Part shown: positions 25,906 through 35,388 of the stretch, piece after piece | How the letters are laid out: each line of letters opens with the position of its first letter | How positions within the stretch are numbered: position 1 is the stretch's first letter | DNA from: Rubellimicrobium sp. | GTDB taxonomy: Bacteria > Pseudomonadota > Alphaproteobacteria > Rhodobacterales > Rhodobacteraceae | Assembly: GCA_019454835.1 (NCBI GenBank) | Contig: JACFNP010000006.1 | Location: 24,043-88,042, forward strand | Length of the DNA stretch: 64,000 bases | Direction: 5' to 3' | Translations under genes and position numbers: made by a program | Notes under the pieces: model-generated | What the model was told of the DNA's origin: nothing | What the model saw: the letters and a program-made list of their open reading frames with translations, nothing else | The model's database searches: none

Positions 25906-26946
25906 TCAGTGGTCGTAGACCATCACCTCGCCGGTCACGTCGATCTCGACCCGTTCGTCGGGCAGCCAGGCTTCGAGGCTGCTGACCCGCGCCTTCAGCC
26001 TCATGCCGCCGAATTCGTCGTCGAGGCGCAGGTGCACCATTGCGTCATGGCCGTAGAACACGGTCTTTTCGACCCGCCCGCGCAGGCCGCCGCCGCTGCG
26101 GCCCAGCGTGATCTGTTCCGGGCGGATCATGATCATGCAGCGCTTGCACTCGCGCGGGCAGCCGTCGGCGACCCGCAGCGCGCCCAGCGGGCAGTTGGCC
26201 ACGTCGTTGCAGACGCTGCCCTCGACCAGCGTGGCATCGCCGAGGAAGGTCGCCACGTTCAGGTCGGACGGATAGCGATAGAGCGATACCGGATCGTCAA
26301 GCTGGACGCAGACGCCGTCACGCATGACCATGACGTGATCGGCCATGGACAGGGCCTCTTCCTGATCGTGCGTCACGATGATCGCCGAGGCGCCGACCGA
26401 TTTCAGCATCGCGGTCACTTCCTCGCGCAATGTGACGCGCAGCCCCGCATCCAGCGCCGAGAACGGTTCGTCGAGCAGCACCAGCGACGGCGCAGGCGCC
26501 AGCGCGCGGGCCAGCGCGACGCGCTGCTGCTGACCGCCCGACAGTTCATGCGGCATCCGGGCGCCCAGACCCGCCATGCCGACCAGCGCCAGCATCTCCT
26601 CGACCCGCGCCCTGGTGGCGGCGCCGCGCTTCAGGCCAAAGCCGATGTTGCGCGCCGCCGACAGATGCGGGAACAGCACGCCGCCCTGCGGCACATAGCC
26701 GACCTTGCGCTGTTCGGCGGGCCGGTTTACGCCCCGGTCGAAAACGACGGTCCGGTCGATCTCGATCCGGCCGGTGTCGGGGGTCTCGAAGCCCGCGATG
26801 CAGCGCAGGAGCGTGGTCTTGCCACAGCCCGAGGCACCAAGCACCGCCAGCAGGTCGCCCTGTTCGAGATGCAGGTCGACCGAGTCGAGCGCCCGCAGCT
26901 CTCCGAAGGATTTCGACAGGCCGGTGGCCTTCAGCTTCGTCGTCAT
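25906..26946 (-). CDS. fbpC: Fe(III) ABC transporter ATP-binding protein
   Basis: A 346-residue ABC ATPase. Walker A GASGCGKTT is at 37-45, the Q-loop YVPQGGVLFPHL follows, the signature LSGGQQQR is at 135-142, Walker B LVLLDEP at 155-161 and the switch H193. The C-terminal regulatory domain (TOBE-like, IRPEQITLG) has five cysteines, C246, C252, C263, C267 and C270, in 25 residues, which I do not know as a usual feature. It overlaps the permease gene by 4 bases. Fe(III) as substrate is inferred from the binding protein of the same operon. Confidence 0.88.
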   Translation of the reverse strand: MTTKLKATGLSKSFGELRALDSVDLHLEQGDLLAVLGASGCGKTTLLRCIAGFETPDTGRIEIDRTVVFDRGVNRPAEQRKVGYVPQGGVLFPHLSAARNIGFGLKRGAATRARVEEMLALVGMAGLGARMPHELSGGQQQRVALARALAPAPSLVLLDEPFSALDAGLRVTLREEVTAMLKSVGASAIIVTHDQEEALSMADHVMVMRDGVCVQLDDPVSLYRYPSDLNVATFLGDATLVEGSVCNDVANCPLGALRVADGCPRECKRCMIMIRPEQITLGRSGGGLRGRVEKTVFYGHDAMVHLRLDDEFGGMRLKARVSSLEAWLPDERVEIDVTGEVMVYDH

Positions 26947-28547
26947 GTCGCACCCTCGTCGCCGCGCATCGCCGAGCGCATGGTCAACAGATAGACCGGC
27001 ACCCCGGAAATCAAGATCAGCAGCATCGCATAAGGCGCCGATGCGGCGTAGCGCGCATTGGTGGTATGCTCCCAGACCATGGTTGCCAGCGTTTCCACCC
27101 CGGTCGGGCGCAGCACCAGCGTTGCGGTCAGTTCGTTCATCACCTTCATGCAGACCAGCGCGAATCCCGCGCCGACGCCGGGCAGCGCCAGCGGCAGGGT
27201 GATGCGCCACAGGATCGCCAGCGGCCCGCGGCCCATGCTCTGCGCGACCTCTTCCAGATCGCGCGGGATCTGCGCCAGCACGCCCCGGATCGGTGCCTGT
27301 GCCAGCGGCAGGAACAGGATCGCATAGGCGGCGATCAGCAGCGCCGCGCTCTGATACAGCGGCATGGCAAAGCGGACGGCGAAGAACACGAAGGCAAGGC
27401 CGACCACCAGCCCCGGCATGGCGTGGATCATGTAGGGCAGCCGGTCGGCCAGCAGCGCGCCGATGCCGCCGTAGCGCAGCGCGTAGATGACCAGCATGAG
27501 CGCGAAGAACACCGCCACCACGGCGCCGCCGATGCCCAGCCCCGCCGTCGCCGTCAGGGTGCGCAGCAGTTCCGCCACGGGCAGGCTGGCCGAACGGCCG
27601 ATGCTCAGCCAGTAGATTAGCGAGCCGAACGGCACCCCGAGCGCGACCAGCGAGAAGGCGACCAGCCCCAGCGTGACGAACGGCGCCGCTCGGCCGAGGC
27701 GCACCCGTTCGGCCCGCACGTTGCCGCCGCGCCGGATCGTGTCGTAGCGGGCAAAGCCGCGCACCAGCATCTCGAGCGCCAGCACCGCGACGCAGAGCAC
27801 CAGCAGCACCAGCGCCAGCATCGCCGCCGCCGCGCCGTTGAAGGCCACGGTGTATTGATCGAAGATCGCGGTGGTGAAGGTGGCATAGTTGAGAAAGGCG
27901 AAGGTACCGAACTCGGCCAGCAGGTGCAGCACGACCAGCAGCGCCCCGCCCAGCAGCGCCGGGCGCAGGCTGGGCAGGATCACCTGCACGAAGCTGCGCC
28001 TGCGCCCGAAACCCAGCGAGCGCGACACCTCTTCGAGCGCCGGGTCCATGTTGCGCAGCGCGGCGGCGACCGGCAGGTAGACGAGCGGATAATAGGACAG
28101 CGTCAGCACCAGCACCGCGCCCCAGAAGCCGCTGACCTTCGGAAAGAGCGACACCCAGCTATAACCGGCGACGAAGGCCGGGACCGCATAGGGCAGGGTC
28201 AGGAGCACGTTCCACAGCCGCCGCCCCGGCAGGTCGGTGCGCTCCACCAACCAGGCGCCGGTGGTGGCCACGACGGTCGCCAGCACCCCGACCGTGGCCG
28301 CGATGGACAGCGTGTTGACGAGCAGCCGCCACACGCGGGGCCGAAAGACGAGACCGGCGGCGGTGCTCCAGCCGACTTCCCAGGCGCGCATGACGACGTA
28401 GAGGACCGGCAGCACCGAAACGACGGTCACGACCGCCACCGCCAGCAACAGAAGGACCGGGCCGTGCCGGTGCGCCCCATGGCTGCGGCGCGGGGGCTGC
28501 CGGTCCCGGCCTGTCGCCGGGGTGGATGGTGTGGTCGTGACCGTCAC
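26943..28547 (-). CDS. fbpB: Fe(III) ABC transporter permease, fused double domain
   Basis: A 534-residue inner-membrane permease with about 12 helices, made of two binding-protein-dependent permease units in one chain, as usual for FbpB/SfuB. The EAA loops that contact the ATPase are visible twice: LRNMDPALEEVSRSLGFGRR near residue 185 and LAQIPRDLEEVAQSMGRGPL near residue 430. The hydrophilic N-terminus is rich in Thr, Arg and His. It lies 27 bases downstream of the binding-protein gene and overlaps the ATPase gene. Confidence 0.9.
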   Translation of the reverse strand: MTVTTTPSTPATGRDRQPPRRSHGAHRHGPVLLLLAVAVVTVVSVLPVLYVVMRAWEVGWSTAAGLVFRPRVWRLLVNTLSIAATVGVLATVVATTGAWLVERTDLPGRRLWNVLLTLPYAVPAFVAGYSWVSLFPKVSGFWGAVLVLTLSYYPLVYLPVAAALRNMDPALEEVSRSLGFGRRRSFVQVILPSLRPALLGGALLVVLHLLAEFGTFAFLNYATFTTAIFDQYTVAFNGAAAAMLALVLLVLCVAVLALEMLVRGFARYDTIRRGGNVRAERVRLGRAAPFVTLGLVAFSLVALGVPFGSLIYWLSIGRSASLPVAELLRTLTATAGLGIGGAVVAVFFALMLVIYALRYGGIGALLADRLPYMIHAMPGLVVGLAFVFFAVRFAMPLYQSAALLIAAYAILFLPLAQAPIRGVLAQIPRDLEEVAQSMGRGPLAILWRITLPLALPGVGAGFALVCMKVMNELTATLVLRPTGVETLATMVWEHTTNARYAASAPYAMLLILISGVPVYLLTMRSAMRGDEGAT

Positions 28548-28574
28548 TGTGCTGCTGCGTCCTTCCTGCCGGAG

Positions 28575-29603
28575 TTAGAGGAGACCGGCTTCCTCGAGCA
28601 GTTCCACCGCAGCGGCGCCGTCGCTGAACTCGCCGAGGTCGAGCGTGCCCGACGGCGGCGTCAGTTCCGAGAACGGCTTCAGCGTCGGCGGCGTCGCCAC
28701 TTCGGGATTGAGCGGATACTGGTTGCTCATGTCCGCGAGGATGGTCTGGCCCTCGACGCCGGTTGCGAAGGCGATGAAGGCATTGGCGGCTTCCTGATGC
28801 GTGCTCGACGCCAGGATGCCCATGCCCGCGACGCTCAGCATCTCGCCCAGGTCATGGGTGCCGAAGAAGTGAAGCCGCGACGCGACATTCTCGATGCCGC
28901 GTTCGCGCACCATGCCGTCCCAGTAGTAGTTGTTGATCAGCGCGAAGGGGATTTCGCCCCGCTCCACGGCATCGAGCGCAAGGCTGTTCTTGCCGTAGAC
29001 CGTCCCGGTTTCGGTGATCCCGCGCAGCCAGGCCAGCGCGGCATCGCGCCCGTCGATCTTGATCATCGCGGAAAGCTGGGCCTGAAAGGCGCCGCTGGTC
29101 GGCACGAAGGCGAAGCGGTCCTGCCATTCGGGGCTCACGAGATCATGGATCGACGCGGGCAGGTCGCTTTCGGCGATCAGGCCGGGGTTGTAGACCACCA
29201 CCCGCGACCGGGCGAGAACGCCGGTCCACAGCCCGCCCGCATCACGGTATTCGGCGGGGATGGCGGCAATCGCATCGGGGTCGATCGGCGCAAGGAGACC
29301 CGCCCCCGCCAGCATATACAGCGGCGAGGCGTCCTCGGTATAGATCAGGTCGGCGGGCGAGCGCGCGCCTTCCTCGACGATCTGGTGGGCAAGCTCGGGG
29401 CTGGCGCCGTCGCGTTCGATGACCTCGACGCCGGTCGCGGCGGTGAACGCCTCGATCAGGGCGATGGTCGCGTCCTTGTGCTGGCCGTTGTAGAGCGTGA
29501 TCGGCCCGAGGTCCGCCTCCTGCGCCGATGCGGACATGCCCAGGCCAAGGGCCATGACAAGCGCTGCAGCGGCACCGGCCGCGTGTCGAAGGGGTGTGAA
29601 CAT
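28575..29603 (-). CDS. fbpA: Fe(III) ABC transporter substrate-binding protein
   Basis: A 342-residue periplasmic binding protein. The signal peptide is residues 1-27 (AAGAAAALVMALGLGMSASA). Family signs are ITLYNGQHKDATIALIEAFT at the mature start, SPADLIYTEDASPLYML and the iron-binding tyrosine pair in FALINNYYWDGM. That YY pair and the LYNGQH start point to the FbpA/FutA ferric-iron group rather than thiamine or polyamine binding. The ATG at 29601-29603 follows GGAGAGAGCAGACACC. It is the first gene of the three-gene operon. Confidence 0.9.
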   Translation of the reverse strand: MFTPLRHAAGAAAALVMALGLGMSASAQEADLGPITLYNGQHKDATIALIEAFTAATGVEVIERDGASPELAHQIVEEGARSPADLIYTEDASPLYMLAGAGLLAPIDPDAIAAIPAEYRDAGGLWTGVLARSRVVVYNPGLIAESDLPASIHDLVSPEWQDRFAFVPTSGAFQAQLSAMIKIDGRDAALAWLRGITETGTVYGKNSLALDAVERGEIPFALINNYYWDGMVRERGIENVASRLHFFGTHDLGEMLSVAGMGILASSTHQEAANAFIAFATGVEGQTILADMSNQYPLNPEVATPPTLKPFSELTPPSGTLDLGEFSDGAAAVELLEEAGLL

Positions 29604-29763
29604 GGTGTCTGCTCTCTCCATTGGGTTGCAGTCGGATTGCGGCCTGCGCGCCTTTTCCTGCCTGCGCACCGTCGGGCGGTGGGTGTGGAGTCTGCCGTGG
29701 CGCAACAATCCGGAGCGATCTAGTCGAGAATTGCGCTCGCCGCAAGTTGCGCATCCGTGCGGC

Positions 29764-29930
29764 GGGGTAATGTGCGGCGAACAGCGTATTCCGTCATTGC
29801 GAGGCGAAGCCGAAGCAACCCCGACCGCTCACACGCAACATCGAGGTTGCTTCGTCGGCTTGCGCCTCCTCGCAATGACGGATTTTGCGGACCGCCGCGC
29901 TGCACCAGCCCGTGCCGGGCCTGCGTGCCC
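29764..29930. mobile_element. MITE-A copy 6
   Basis: The core palindrome is 29791-29880 with all conserved blocks. The outer ends are decayed (GGGGTAATGTGCGGCGAAC at 29764 on the left) and no target duplication is clear, so the limits are approximate. It occupies half of the 330-base gap between fbpA and dgoA; the rest is the fbpA leader, in which I see no named operator. Confidence 0.65.
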
Positions 29931-29933
29931 CCC

Positions 29934-30554
29934 TCAGGCCGTCACTTCGCCCCGTGCGGCGCGGTCCCAGGCGGCGGTGATGGTGGCGGCGCGGGCGGCG
30001 ACCTCGGCGGCTGTCATGCCGGGGCGATAAAGCGCCGAGCCGATGCCGAAGCCGTCCGCCGAGGCCGCCAGCCAGTCGGCGAAGTTGTCCGGCCCTGCGC
30101 CGCCCACGGCGTAGACCCGCGTGCCCGCAGGCAGCACGGCGCGGATGGCGCGCAGTCCGGCGGGGCCGACCAGCGCGCCGGGGAACAGCTTCAGCCCGGT
30201 GGCCCCGGCGCGCAGCGCCGCGAAGGCTTCGGTCGGGGTCATCACGCCGGGCCAGCTTTCCATGCCCGCCGCCACCGTCGCCCGGATGACATCGGGGTTG
30301 CAGTCGGGCGAGACGACCAGCCGCCCGCCCGCGTCGCGCACCTCGTCCACGTCGCGCGTGGTCAGCACGGTTCCGGCACCGATCAATGCCCGCTCGCCGC
30401 AATGGCGGGCCATGGCGGCAACCGAGGTCATCGGGTGGGGTGAATTCAGCGGCACCTCGATCACCGAGATGCCCGCGCCGATCAGTGCCTCGGCCACGGG
30501 CACGGCGTCGTCGGGGGTGATGCCGCGCAGGATGGCGATGATGGGTCGGGTCAT
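29934..30554 (-). CDS. dgoA: 2-dehydro-3-deoxy-6-phosphogalactonate aldolase
   Basis: A 206-residue class I aldolase of the KDPG/KDPGal family, splitting the 2-keto-3-deoxy-6-phospho sugar acid to pyruvate and glyceraldehyde 3-phosphate. Motifs include [45 protein letters not shown] and [12 protein letters not shown] with the Schiff-base Lys, and the phosphate loop [11 protein letters not shown]. It overlaps dgoK by 4 bases, which supports the galactonate rather than the gluconate version. Confidence 0.9.
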   Translation of the reverse strand: MTRPIIAILRGITPDDAVPVAEALIGAGISVIEVPLNSPHPMTSVAAMARHCGERALIGAGTVLTTRDVDEVRDAGGRLVVSPDCNPDVIRATVAAGMESWPGVMTPTEAFAALRAGATGLKLFPGALVGPAGLRAIRAVLPAGTRVYAVGGAGPDNFADWLAASADGFGIGSALYRPGMTAAEVAARAATITAAWDRAARGEVTA

Positions 30555-31429
30555 GGCGTGGCTCCGTGATGTGCGGCGATCAGCCCGGCCAGCGTGACCA
30601 CGCTGCCATCGGTTATCTGCGCCTGCACGCCCTGCGCCGCAAGGGCCGCGCCATAGCGCCGCGCCAGCGCGCCGGTGCCGATCACCGCGACATCGGCACC
30701 CAGCCACCAGCCCTTTGCCGCCTGCAGCTCGGCCCCGATCAGCAGACCCGACAGCCGCCCGCGCGCCTGCGCAGGCGACAGCCCGTGCAGCAGCCCCTCG
30801 GCGCGGATGGCAAACAGCCTCTGCGCAAGCTGCGCCGGCGCGGCCATGCCCTCGGCCACGGCGGTGGCGAAGGCGTGTTCGTCGGTGCCGTCGCCCGCCA
30901 GCGAATGACGCAGCACGGTATGGGCGCCAAGCGCCGCGAACATCTCTCCCGACATGAAGGTGCGGAAGGACACGATCTCGCCCGCGCTGAGCTGCACCCA
31001 TTTCGTATGCGTGCCGGGCAGGCAGAGCGTGCCGTCCCAGCCGGGGTTCAGGTGCAGGAAGCCCGCGATCTGGGTTTCCTCGCCGCGCATCACATCCGCC
31101 GGGTCGGATTGCGCCACGCCGGGGATGATGCGCACCCGCAGGCCCGGCGTGCGCGCGGGGGCCGCGACCAGCGCGCCGGGGCGGGCGGGGCAGGGGGTCA
31201 TGGTGTAGGGGGCCTCGATCCAGCCCTGCCTTGCGCCGACCATGCCGCAGGCGACGACATCGCCCCGCCCCGGCCAGTCGCCGATCAGCGCCAGCAGCGC
31301 GTCCTCGAACTGGTCGGGTGCCAGCGCGCCCATGCCCTGCGGCGAGGACGCCTCGGCCACCACCCTGTCACCCCGCATCGCCCAGGCGCGCAGGTTCGAG
31401 GTGCCCCAGTCTGCGGCGATCCACTCCAT
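30551..31429 (-). CDS. dgoK: 2-dehydro-3-deoxygalactonokinase
   Basis: A 292-residue sugar-acid kinase of the DgoK family. The ATP-binding start is [16 protein letters not shown], followed by [27 protein letters not shown] and [10 protein letters not shown], all typical. The product feeds the aldolase encoded by the overlapping next gene. Together they form the lower part of the De Ley-Doudoroff galactonate route; a galactonate dehydratase is not in the window. Confidence 0.92.
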   Translation of the reverse strand: MEWIAADWGTSNLRAWAMRGDRVVAEASSPQGMGALAPDQFEDALLALIGDWPGRGDVVACGMVGARQGWIEAPYTMTPCPARPGALVAAPARTPGLRVRIIPGVAQSDPADVMRGEETQIAGFLHLNPGWDGTLCLPGTHTKWVQLSAGEIVSFRTFMSGEMFAALGAHTVLRHSLAGDGTDEHAFATAVAEGMAAPAQLAQRLFAIRAEGLLHGLSPAQARGRLSGLLIGAELQAAKGWWLGADVAVIGTGALARRYGAALAAQGVQAQITDGSVVTLAGLIAAHHGATP

Positions 31430-31432
31430 GTC

Positions 31433-32209
31433 TTACGCCGTATGCACCACGCCCGCATCGACCGGCAGGCACTGGCCGGTAATCATGCGCGCGCCGCTGG
31501 ACGCAAGAAACAGCACCGGCGGCACCATGTCGTCGGGTTGCAGTTTCACCGGCAGGCATTGGCGCGCAAGGAATGCGGCCACGGCCTCGGGCTTTGCCCA
31601 GAGCCGCAACTGTCGCTCGGTGAACACCCAGCCCGGCACGATGGCGTTGACCCGGATCATGTCGCCGCCCCATTCGCGCGCCAGCGCCCGCATCATGCCG
31701 ACGACACCCGCCTTGGCGGTGACATAGGGCACGATATCCGCCGACCCCATGAACCAGGTCACCGACGAGAACATGATGATCGAGCCGCCGCCGATCTGCC
31801 GCATCATCGGCGCGACATGCTGGGCGCCGTGGAAATGCGCATCGAGGTTCAGCGCAAGGTTGCTGTCCCAGCCTTCCGGCGTCACGTCGTCGGCCCTGAT
31901 GCGGGTGTCGTTGGCGGCGTTGCTGACGAAGGTGGCGATGGGGCCGTGGGCCTCGGCTGCCCGGTCCAGCGCGGCGCGGAAGGCGGGCGTGTCGGTCACG
32001 TCGCAGGTCAGCGCCAGCGGGCGGTTGCCGGTCGCCTTTTCCACCGCATCGGCGTGCGCGGTGCCGTCGATCAGGTCGCAGAAGGCGATCTTCGCCCCCT
32101 GCGCCGCAAAGCCCTGCACCAGCGAGGCGCCGATGCCCGAGGCGCCGCCGGTCACGAAGACCGACATGCCGTCGAGGTCGGGATAGACGGGTGCAGCGGG
32201 GTCGGTCAT
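31433..32209 (-). CDS. SDR-family sugar dehydrogenase
   Basis: A 258-residue short-chain dehydrogenase. The NAD-binding TGGASGIG is near residue 18, NAAND near 94 and the active-site SSVTWFMGS with YVTAK (Ser, Tyr, Lys) near 145-163. A C-terminal GQCLPVDAG is usual for the family. The start MTDPAAPVYPDLDG has CCGGAG upstream. It precedes dgoK by 3 bases in the same operon, so oxidation of galactose or a related aldose or sugar acid is likely; exact substrate unknown. Confidence 0.82.
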   Translation of the reverse strand: MTDPAAPVYPDLDGMSVFVTGGASGIGASLVQGFAAQGAKIAFCDLIDGTAHADAVEKATGNRPLALTCDVTDTPAFRAALDRAAEAHGPIATFVSNAANDTRIRADDVTPEGWDSNLALNLDAHFHGAQHVAPMMRQIGGGSIIMFSSVTWFMGSADIVPYVTAKAGVVGMMRALAREWGGDMIRVNAIVPGWVFTERQLRLWAKPEAVAAFLARQCLPVKLQPDDMVPPVLFLASSGARMITGQCLPVDAGVVHTA

Positions 32210-32240
32210 CTTGGTCTCCGGGTCGGGTTCAGGGTCGGGG

Positions 32241-33455
32241 TCACGACAGGCTTTCAAACCACCGCCGGATGGCGATGCGTTCCTCGGGTTCCATGAAGCT
32301 CACGTTGGCGGGCGGCATGGCGCGGCTCACCCCCGCCTGCAACCAGATCTGGCGGGCATGGTTGGCGACGGCCTCGGGGGAATCGAGCACCACCCCGCGC
32401 GGCGCGGCGGCGATGCCGTCCCACATCGGTTCCGCCGTGTGGCACATCGAGCAGCGACCGAGCACGATGTCGGCCACGTCCTCGAAGCCTTCGGCCTGCG
32501 CATAACGCGCGCCCGCAGCATTCAGCGCGGTGTCCCGATAGTCCTCGAGCGGCTTCGGCCAGGCCAACCAGACGATGGCCGCGAAGATCGCCGCCGTCGC
32601 AACCCAGGTCCACCACGGCCTGCCCTTGCGCTGGTGCATCGTGTTGAAGAAATGCCGGATCGTCACCCCCATGAGGAACACCAGCGAGGCGATCATCCAG
32701 GCATTGTCGCCGCCGAAGGCCAGCGGATAGTGATTCGACAGCATCAGGAAGATGACCGGCAGCGTCAGGTAATTGTTGTGTGTTGACCGCTGCTTGGCGA
32801 TTTTCCCGTATTTCGCATCGGGCGTGCGCCCGGCCTTGAGATCGGCGACGACGACGCGCTGGTTGGGAATGATGAGGAAGAACACGTTGCCGGTCATGAT
32901 CGTCGCGGTGAACGCGCCCAGATGCAGCAGCGCAGCGCGGCCGCTGAAGACATGGGTATAGAACAGCGCCATCAGCACGATGACCACGAACAGCGCCACC
33001 ATCAGCACGATCTGGTCGTATTTCAGGAACAGCTTGCAAAGCGCGTCATAGACCAGCCAGCCGAACACCAGCGACGCCGCCGACAGCGCCACCGCCTGCC
33101 AGACGGCAAGGTCCATCACCTCGGGGTCGATCAGGAACAGTTCCGCCCCGTGCCAGTAGACCAGCGTGAGCAGGATGAAGCCCGAAATCCAGGTCCAGTA
33201 GCTTTCCCATTTGAACCAGATCAGGTGTTCCGGCAGGCTGGCCGGGGCCACCAGATATTTCTGGATATGGTAGAAGCCGCCGCCGTGGACCTGCCATTCC
33301 TCGCCGTCGGCGCCGCTGGCAAGGTTGCGGTCGCGGTGCAGGCCCAGGTCAAGGGCGATGAAGTAGAAGCTCGACCCGATCCAGCCCATCGCGGCGATGA
33401 CATGCAGCCAGCGGGCGGCAAACTCGGCCCAGGCCGCAAGGATTGTGGCGTCCAT
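32241..33455 (-). CDS. puuD: Membrane urate hydroxylase PuuD with cytochrome c tail
   Basis: A 404-residue enzyme that oxidises urate to 5-hydroxyisourate, passing electrons to its own cytochrome c instead of making H2O2. The N-terminal PuuD part has about eight helices (WLHVIAAMGWIGSSFYFIAL, the extracytoplasmic GGGFYHIQKYLVAP, VFFLIIPNQ). The C-terminal cytochrome c domain has heme motif CSMCH near residue 336 and an axial Met in RAMPPANVSFM. It lies 55 bases downstream of uraH on the same strand. Confidence 0.93.
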   Translation of the reverse strand: MDATILAAWAEFAARWLHVIAAMGWIGSSFYFIALDLGLHRDRNLASGADGEEWQVHGGGFYHIQKYLVAPASLPEHLIWFKWESYWTWISGFILLTLVYWHGAELFLIDPEVMDLAVWQAVALSAASLVFGWLVYDALCKLFLKYDQIVLMVALFVVIVLMALFYTHVFSGRAALLHLGAFTATIMTGNVFFLIIPNQRVVVADLKAGRTPDAKYGKIAKQRSTHNNYLTLPVIFLMLSNHYPLAFGGDNAWMIASLVFLMGVTIRHFFNTMHQRKGRPWWTWVATAAIFAAIVWLAWPKPLEDYRDTALNAAGARYAQAEGFEDVADIVLGRCSMCHTAEPMWDGIAAAPRGVVLDSPEAVANHARQIWLQAGVSRAMPPANVSFMEPEERIAIRRWFESLS

Positions 33456-33510
33456 ATCCGTCCCCGTTGTTTTGCGCGAAGGTCCACCCGCGCGCCGGGG
33501 GCGTCAAGGC

Positions 33511-33867
33511 TCAACTGCCGCGATAGGTCGAATAGCCGTAGGGCGACAGCAGCAGCGGCACATGATAATGCGCGGCCTCGGCCATGCCGAAGCGGATCGG
33601 CACCTCGTCAAGAAACAGCGGCGCGGGTCCGGCCTGGCCGCTGGCGCGCAGGTAGTCGCCCGCGTGAAAGACCAGCTCGTATTGCCCCGGCGCAAAGCTG
33701 TCCTGCGGCAGGATCGGCGTGTCGGTGCGACCGTCGGCGTTGGTGCGCGCCTCGGCGACCAGCACCCGCCCCCCCTCGGCCAGCCGGAACAGCAGGATGC
33801 GCAGCCCCGCCGCCGGGCAGCCGCGCGCGGTATCGAGCACATGTGTCGTGAGATAGCCTTCGGCCAT
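33511..33867 (-). CDS. uraH: 5-hydroxyisourate hydrolase (transthyretin-like)
   Basis: A 118-residue periplasmic or cytosolic hydrolase that turns 5-hydroxyisourate into OHCU. Family motifs: [17 protein letters not shown] at the N-terminus with catalytic His, RTNADGRTD with Arg, and the C-terminal tetrapeptide region [18 protein letters not shown] ending in YRGS. It is the first gene of the uraH-puuD pair, divergent from the puuE-uraD fusion across about 100 bases. Confidence 0.95.
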   Translation of the reverse strand: MAEGYLTTHVLDTARGCPAAGLRILLFRLAEGGRVLVAEARTNADGRTDTPILPQDSFAPGQYELVFHAGDYLRASGQAGPAPLFLDEVPIRFGMAEAAHYHVPLLLSPYGYSTYRGS

Positions 33868-33966
33868 GACCCCCTCCGTCCTTGCGCGCCCGACCCTAGG
33901 GCCGCACGCGCATCTTGCAAGCCCGTGCATGGCGGGCCTATCCATGAGCGAATGACGAGGTTTCCC

Positions 33967-35388
33967 ATGCCCGACACGATCCTGCCGCCACGCTATCCCC
34001 GCGATTTCGCCGGACACGGCCCGACCCCGCCCGATGCGCAATGGCCCGATGGCGCCCGCGTCGCCATCAGCATGGTGCTGAACTTCGAGGAAGGCGGCGA
34101 GAACAGCATCCTGCACGGCGATGCCGCGTCCGAGGCGTTCCTCTCGGACATCGCCGGGGCGGCGATGTGGCCGGGGCAGCGGCACTGGAACATGGAGTCG
34201 ATCTACGACTACGGCGCCCGCGCCGGGTTCTGGCGGCTGCACCGGCTGTTCACCGGCATGGGGCTGCCGCTGACGATCTATGGCGTCGCCACCGCGCTGG
34301 CGCGCGCGCCGTTGCAGGTGGCGGCGATGAAGGACGCAGGCTGGGAGATCGCCAGCCACGGCCTGAAATGGGTCGAACACAAGGACATGCCTGAGGACGA
34401 GGAACGCCGCCAGATCGCCGAGGCGATCCGCCTGCATACCGAGGTGGTCGGCCACCCCCCGCGCGGCTGGTATACCGGCCGTTGCAGCGAGAACACCGTG
34501 CGGCTGACGGCGGAAACCGGGGCCTTCGACTGGATCGCCGATACCTATGACGACGATCTGCCCTACTGGCTGCGGGTCGGCGACCGCGAGCAGCTCGTGA
34601 TTCCCTACACGCTCGAGGCCAACGACATGCGCTTTGCCACCGCGCCGGGCTGGGTGACGGGGCGCGATTTCGGCGACTATCTCTGCGACACGTTCGACGA
34701 GCTGCATGCCGAAGGCGGCCGCATGTTCACCGTCGGCCTGCATTGCCGCCTCGCGGGCCGCCCCGGCAAGACCGCCGGGCTGCGCCAGTTCCTGACCCAT
34801 GCGCGGCAGAAGGGCGGGGCGTGGTTTGCGACCCGCGGCCAGATCGCCGCCCACTGGGCGCGGGTGAACCCGCCGGTCGACCGGCTGCGCCCCTCGCAGA
34901 TGGCGCGCGCCGAATTCATGCAGCGCTTCGGCGGCATCTACGAACACAGCCCCTGGGTGGCGGAACGGGCCTACGAACTCGAACTCGGCCCCGCGCATGA
35001 CACGGCGGTCGGGCTGGCCAATGCGCTGGCCCGCGCCTTCCGTTCGGCCAGCCACGACGAACGGCTGGGCGTGCTGCGCGCCCACCCCGACCTTGCGGGC
35101 AAGCTGGCGGCGGCGAAACGGCTGACGCCCGAATCCACCGCCGAACAGGCGAGCGCGGGGCTGGATGCGCTGACGGATGAAGAACGCGCGACCTTCGGGG
35201 CGCTGAACTCGGTCTACATGGACCGGCACGGCTTTCCGTTCATCATCGCGGTGCGCGACCACGACAAGCCCGCGATCATGAAGGCGATGCGCAAGCGGAT
35301 CGAGCAGGATACCGACCGCGAATTCGCCACCGCCTGCGCGCAGGTCGAACGCATCGCCGGACTGCGCCTGAAGGAACTGCTGCCATGA
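33967..35388 (+). CDS. puuE: Fusion: allantoinase PuuE plus OHCU decarboxylase UraD
   Basis: A 473-residue bifunctional protein. Residues 1 to about 305 are a PuuE-type (polysaccharide-deacetylase fold) allantoinase: [33 protein letters not shown] and [11 protein letters not shown]. Residues from about 307 to 473 are Ura[45 protein letters not shown] and [12 protein letters not shown] with the catalytic His and Glu. UraD forms allantoin and PuuE opens it to allantoate, so consecutive steps are joined. I start at ATG 33967 (GACGAGG six bases upstream) rather than 33952. It overlaps allE by 4 bases. Confidence 0.92.
   Translation: MPDTILPPRYPRDFAGHGPTPPDAQWPDGARVAISMVLNFEEGGENSILHGDAASEAFLSDIAGAAMWPGQRHWNMESIYDYGARAGFWRLHRLFTGMGLPLTIYGVATALARAPLQVAAMKDAGWEIASHGLKWVEHKDMPEDEERRQIAEAIRLHTEVVGHPPRGWYTGRCSENTVRLTAETGAFDWIADTYDDDLPYWLRVGDREQLVIPYTLEANDMRFATAPGWVTGRDFGDYLCDTFDELHAEGGRMFTVGLHCRLAGRPGKTAGLRQFLTHARQKGGAWFATRGQIAAHWARVNPPVDRLRPSQMARAEFMQRFGGIYEHSPWVAERAYELELGPAHDTAVGLANALARAFRSASHDERLGVLRAHPDLAGKLAAAKRLTPESTAEQASAGLDALTDEERATFGALNSVYMDRHGFPFIIAVRDHDKPAIMKAMRKRIEQDTDREFATACAQVERIAGLRLKELLP

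Noticed and set aside
25906..29603. ABC operon as a thiamine or spermidine transporter
   Set aside because: The binding protein has the LYNGQH start and NNYYW tyrosine pair of ferric-iron binders, and the permease is the fused double form usual for iron.
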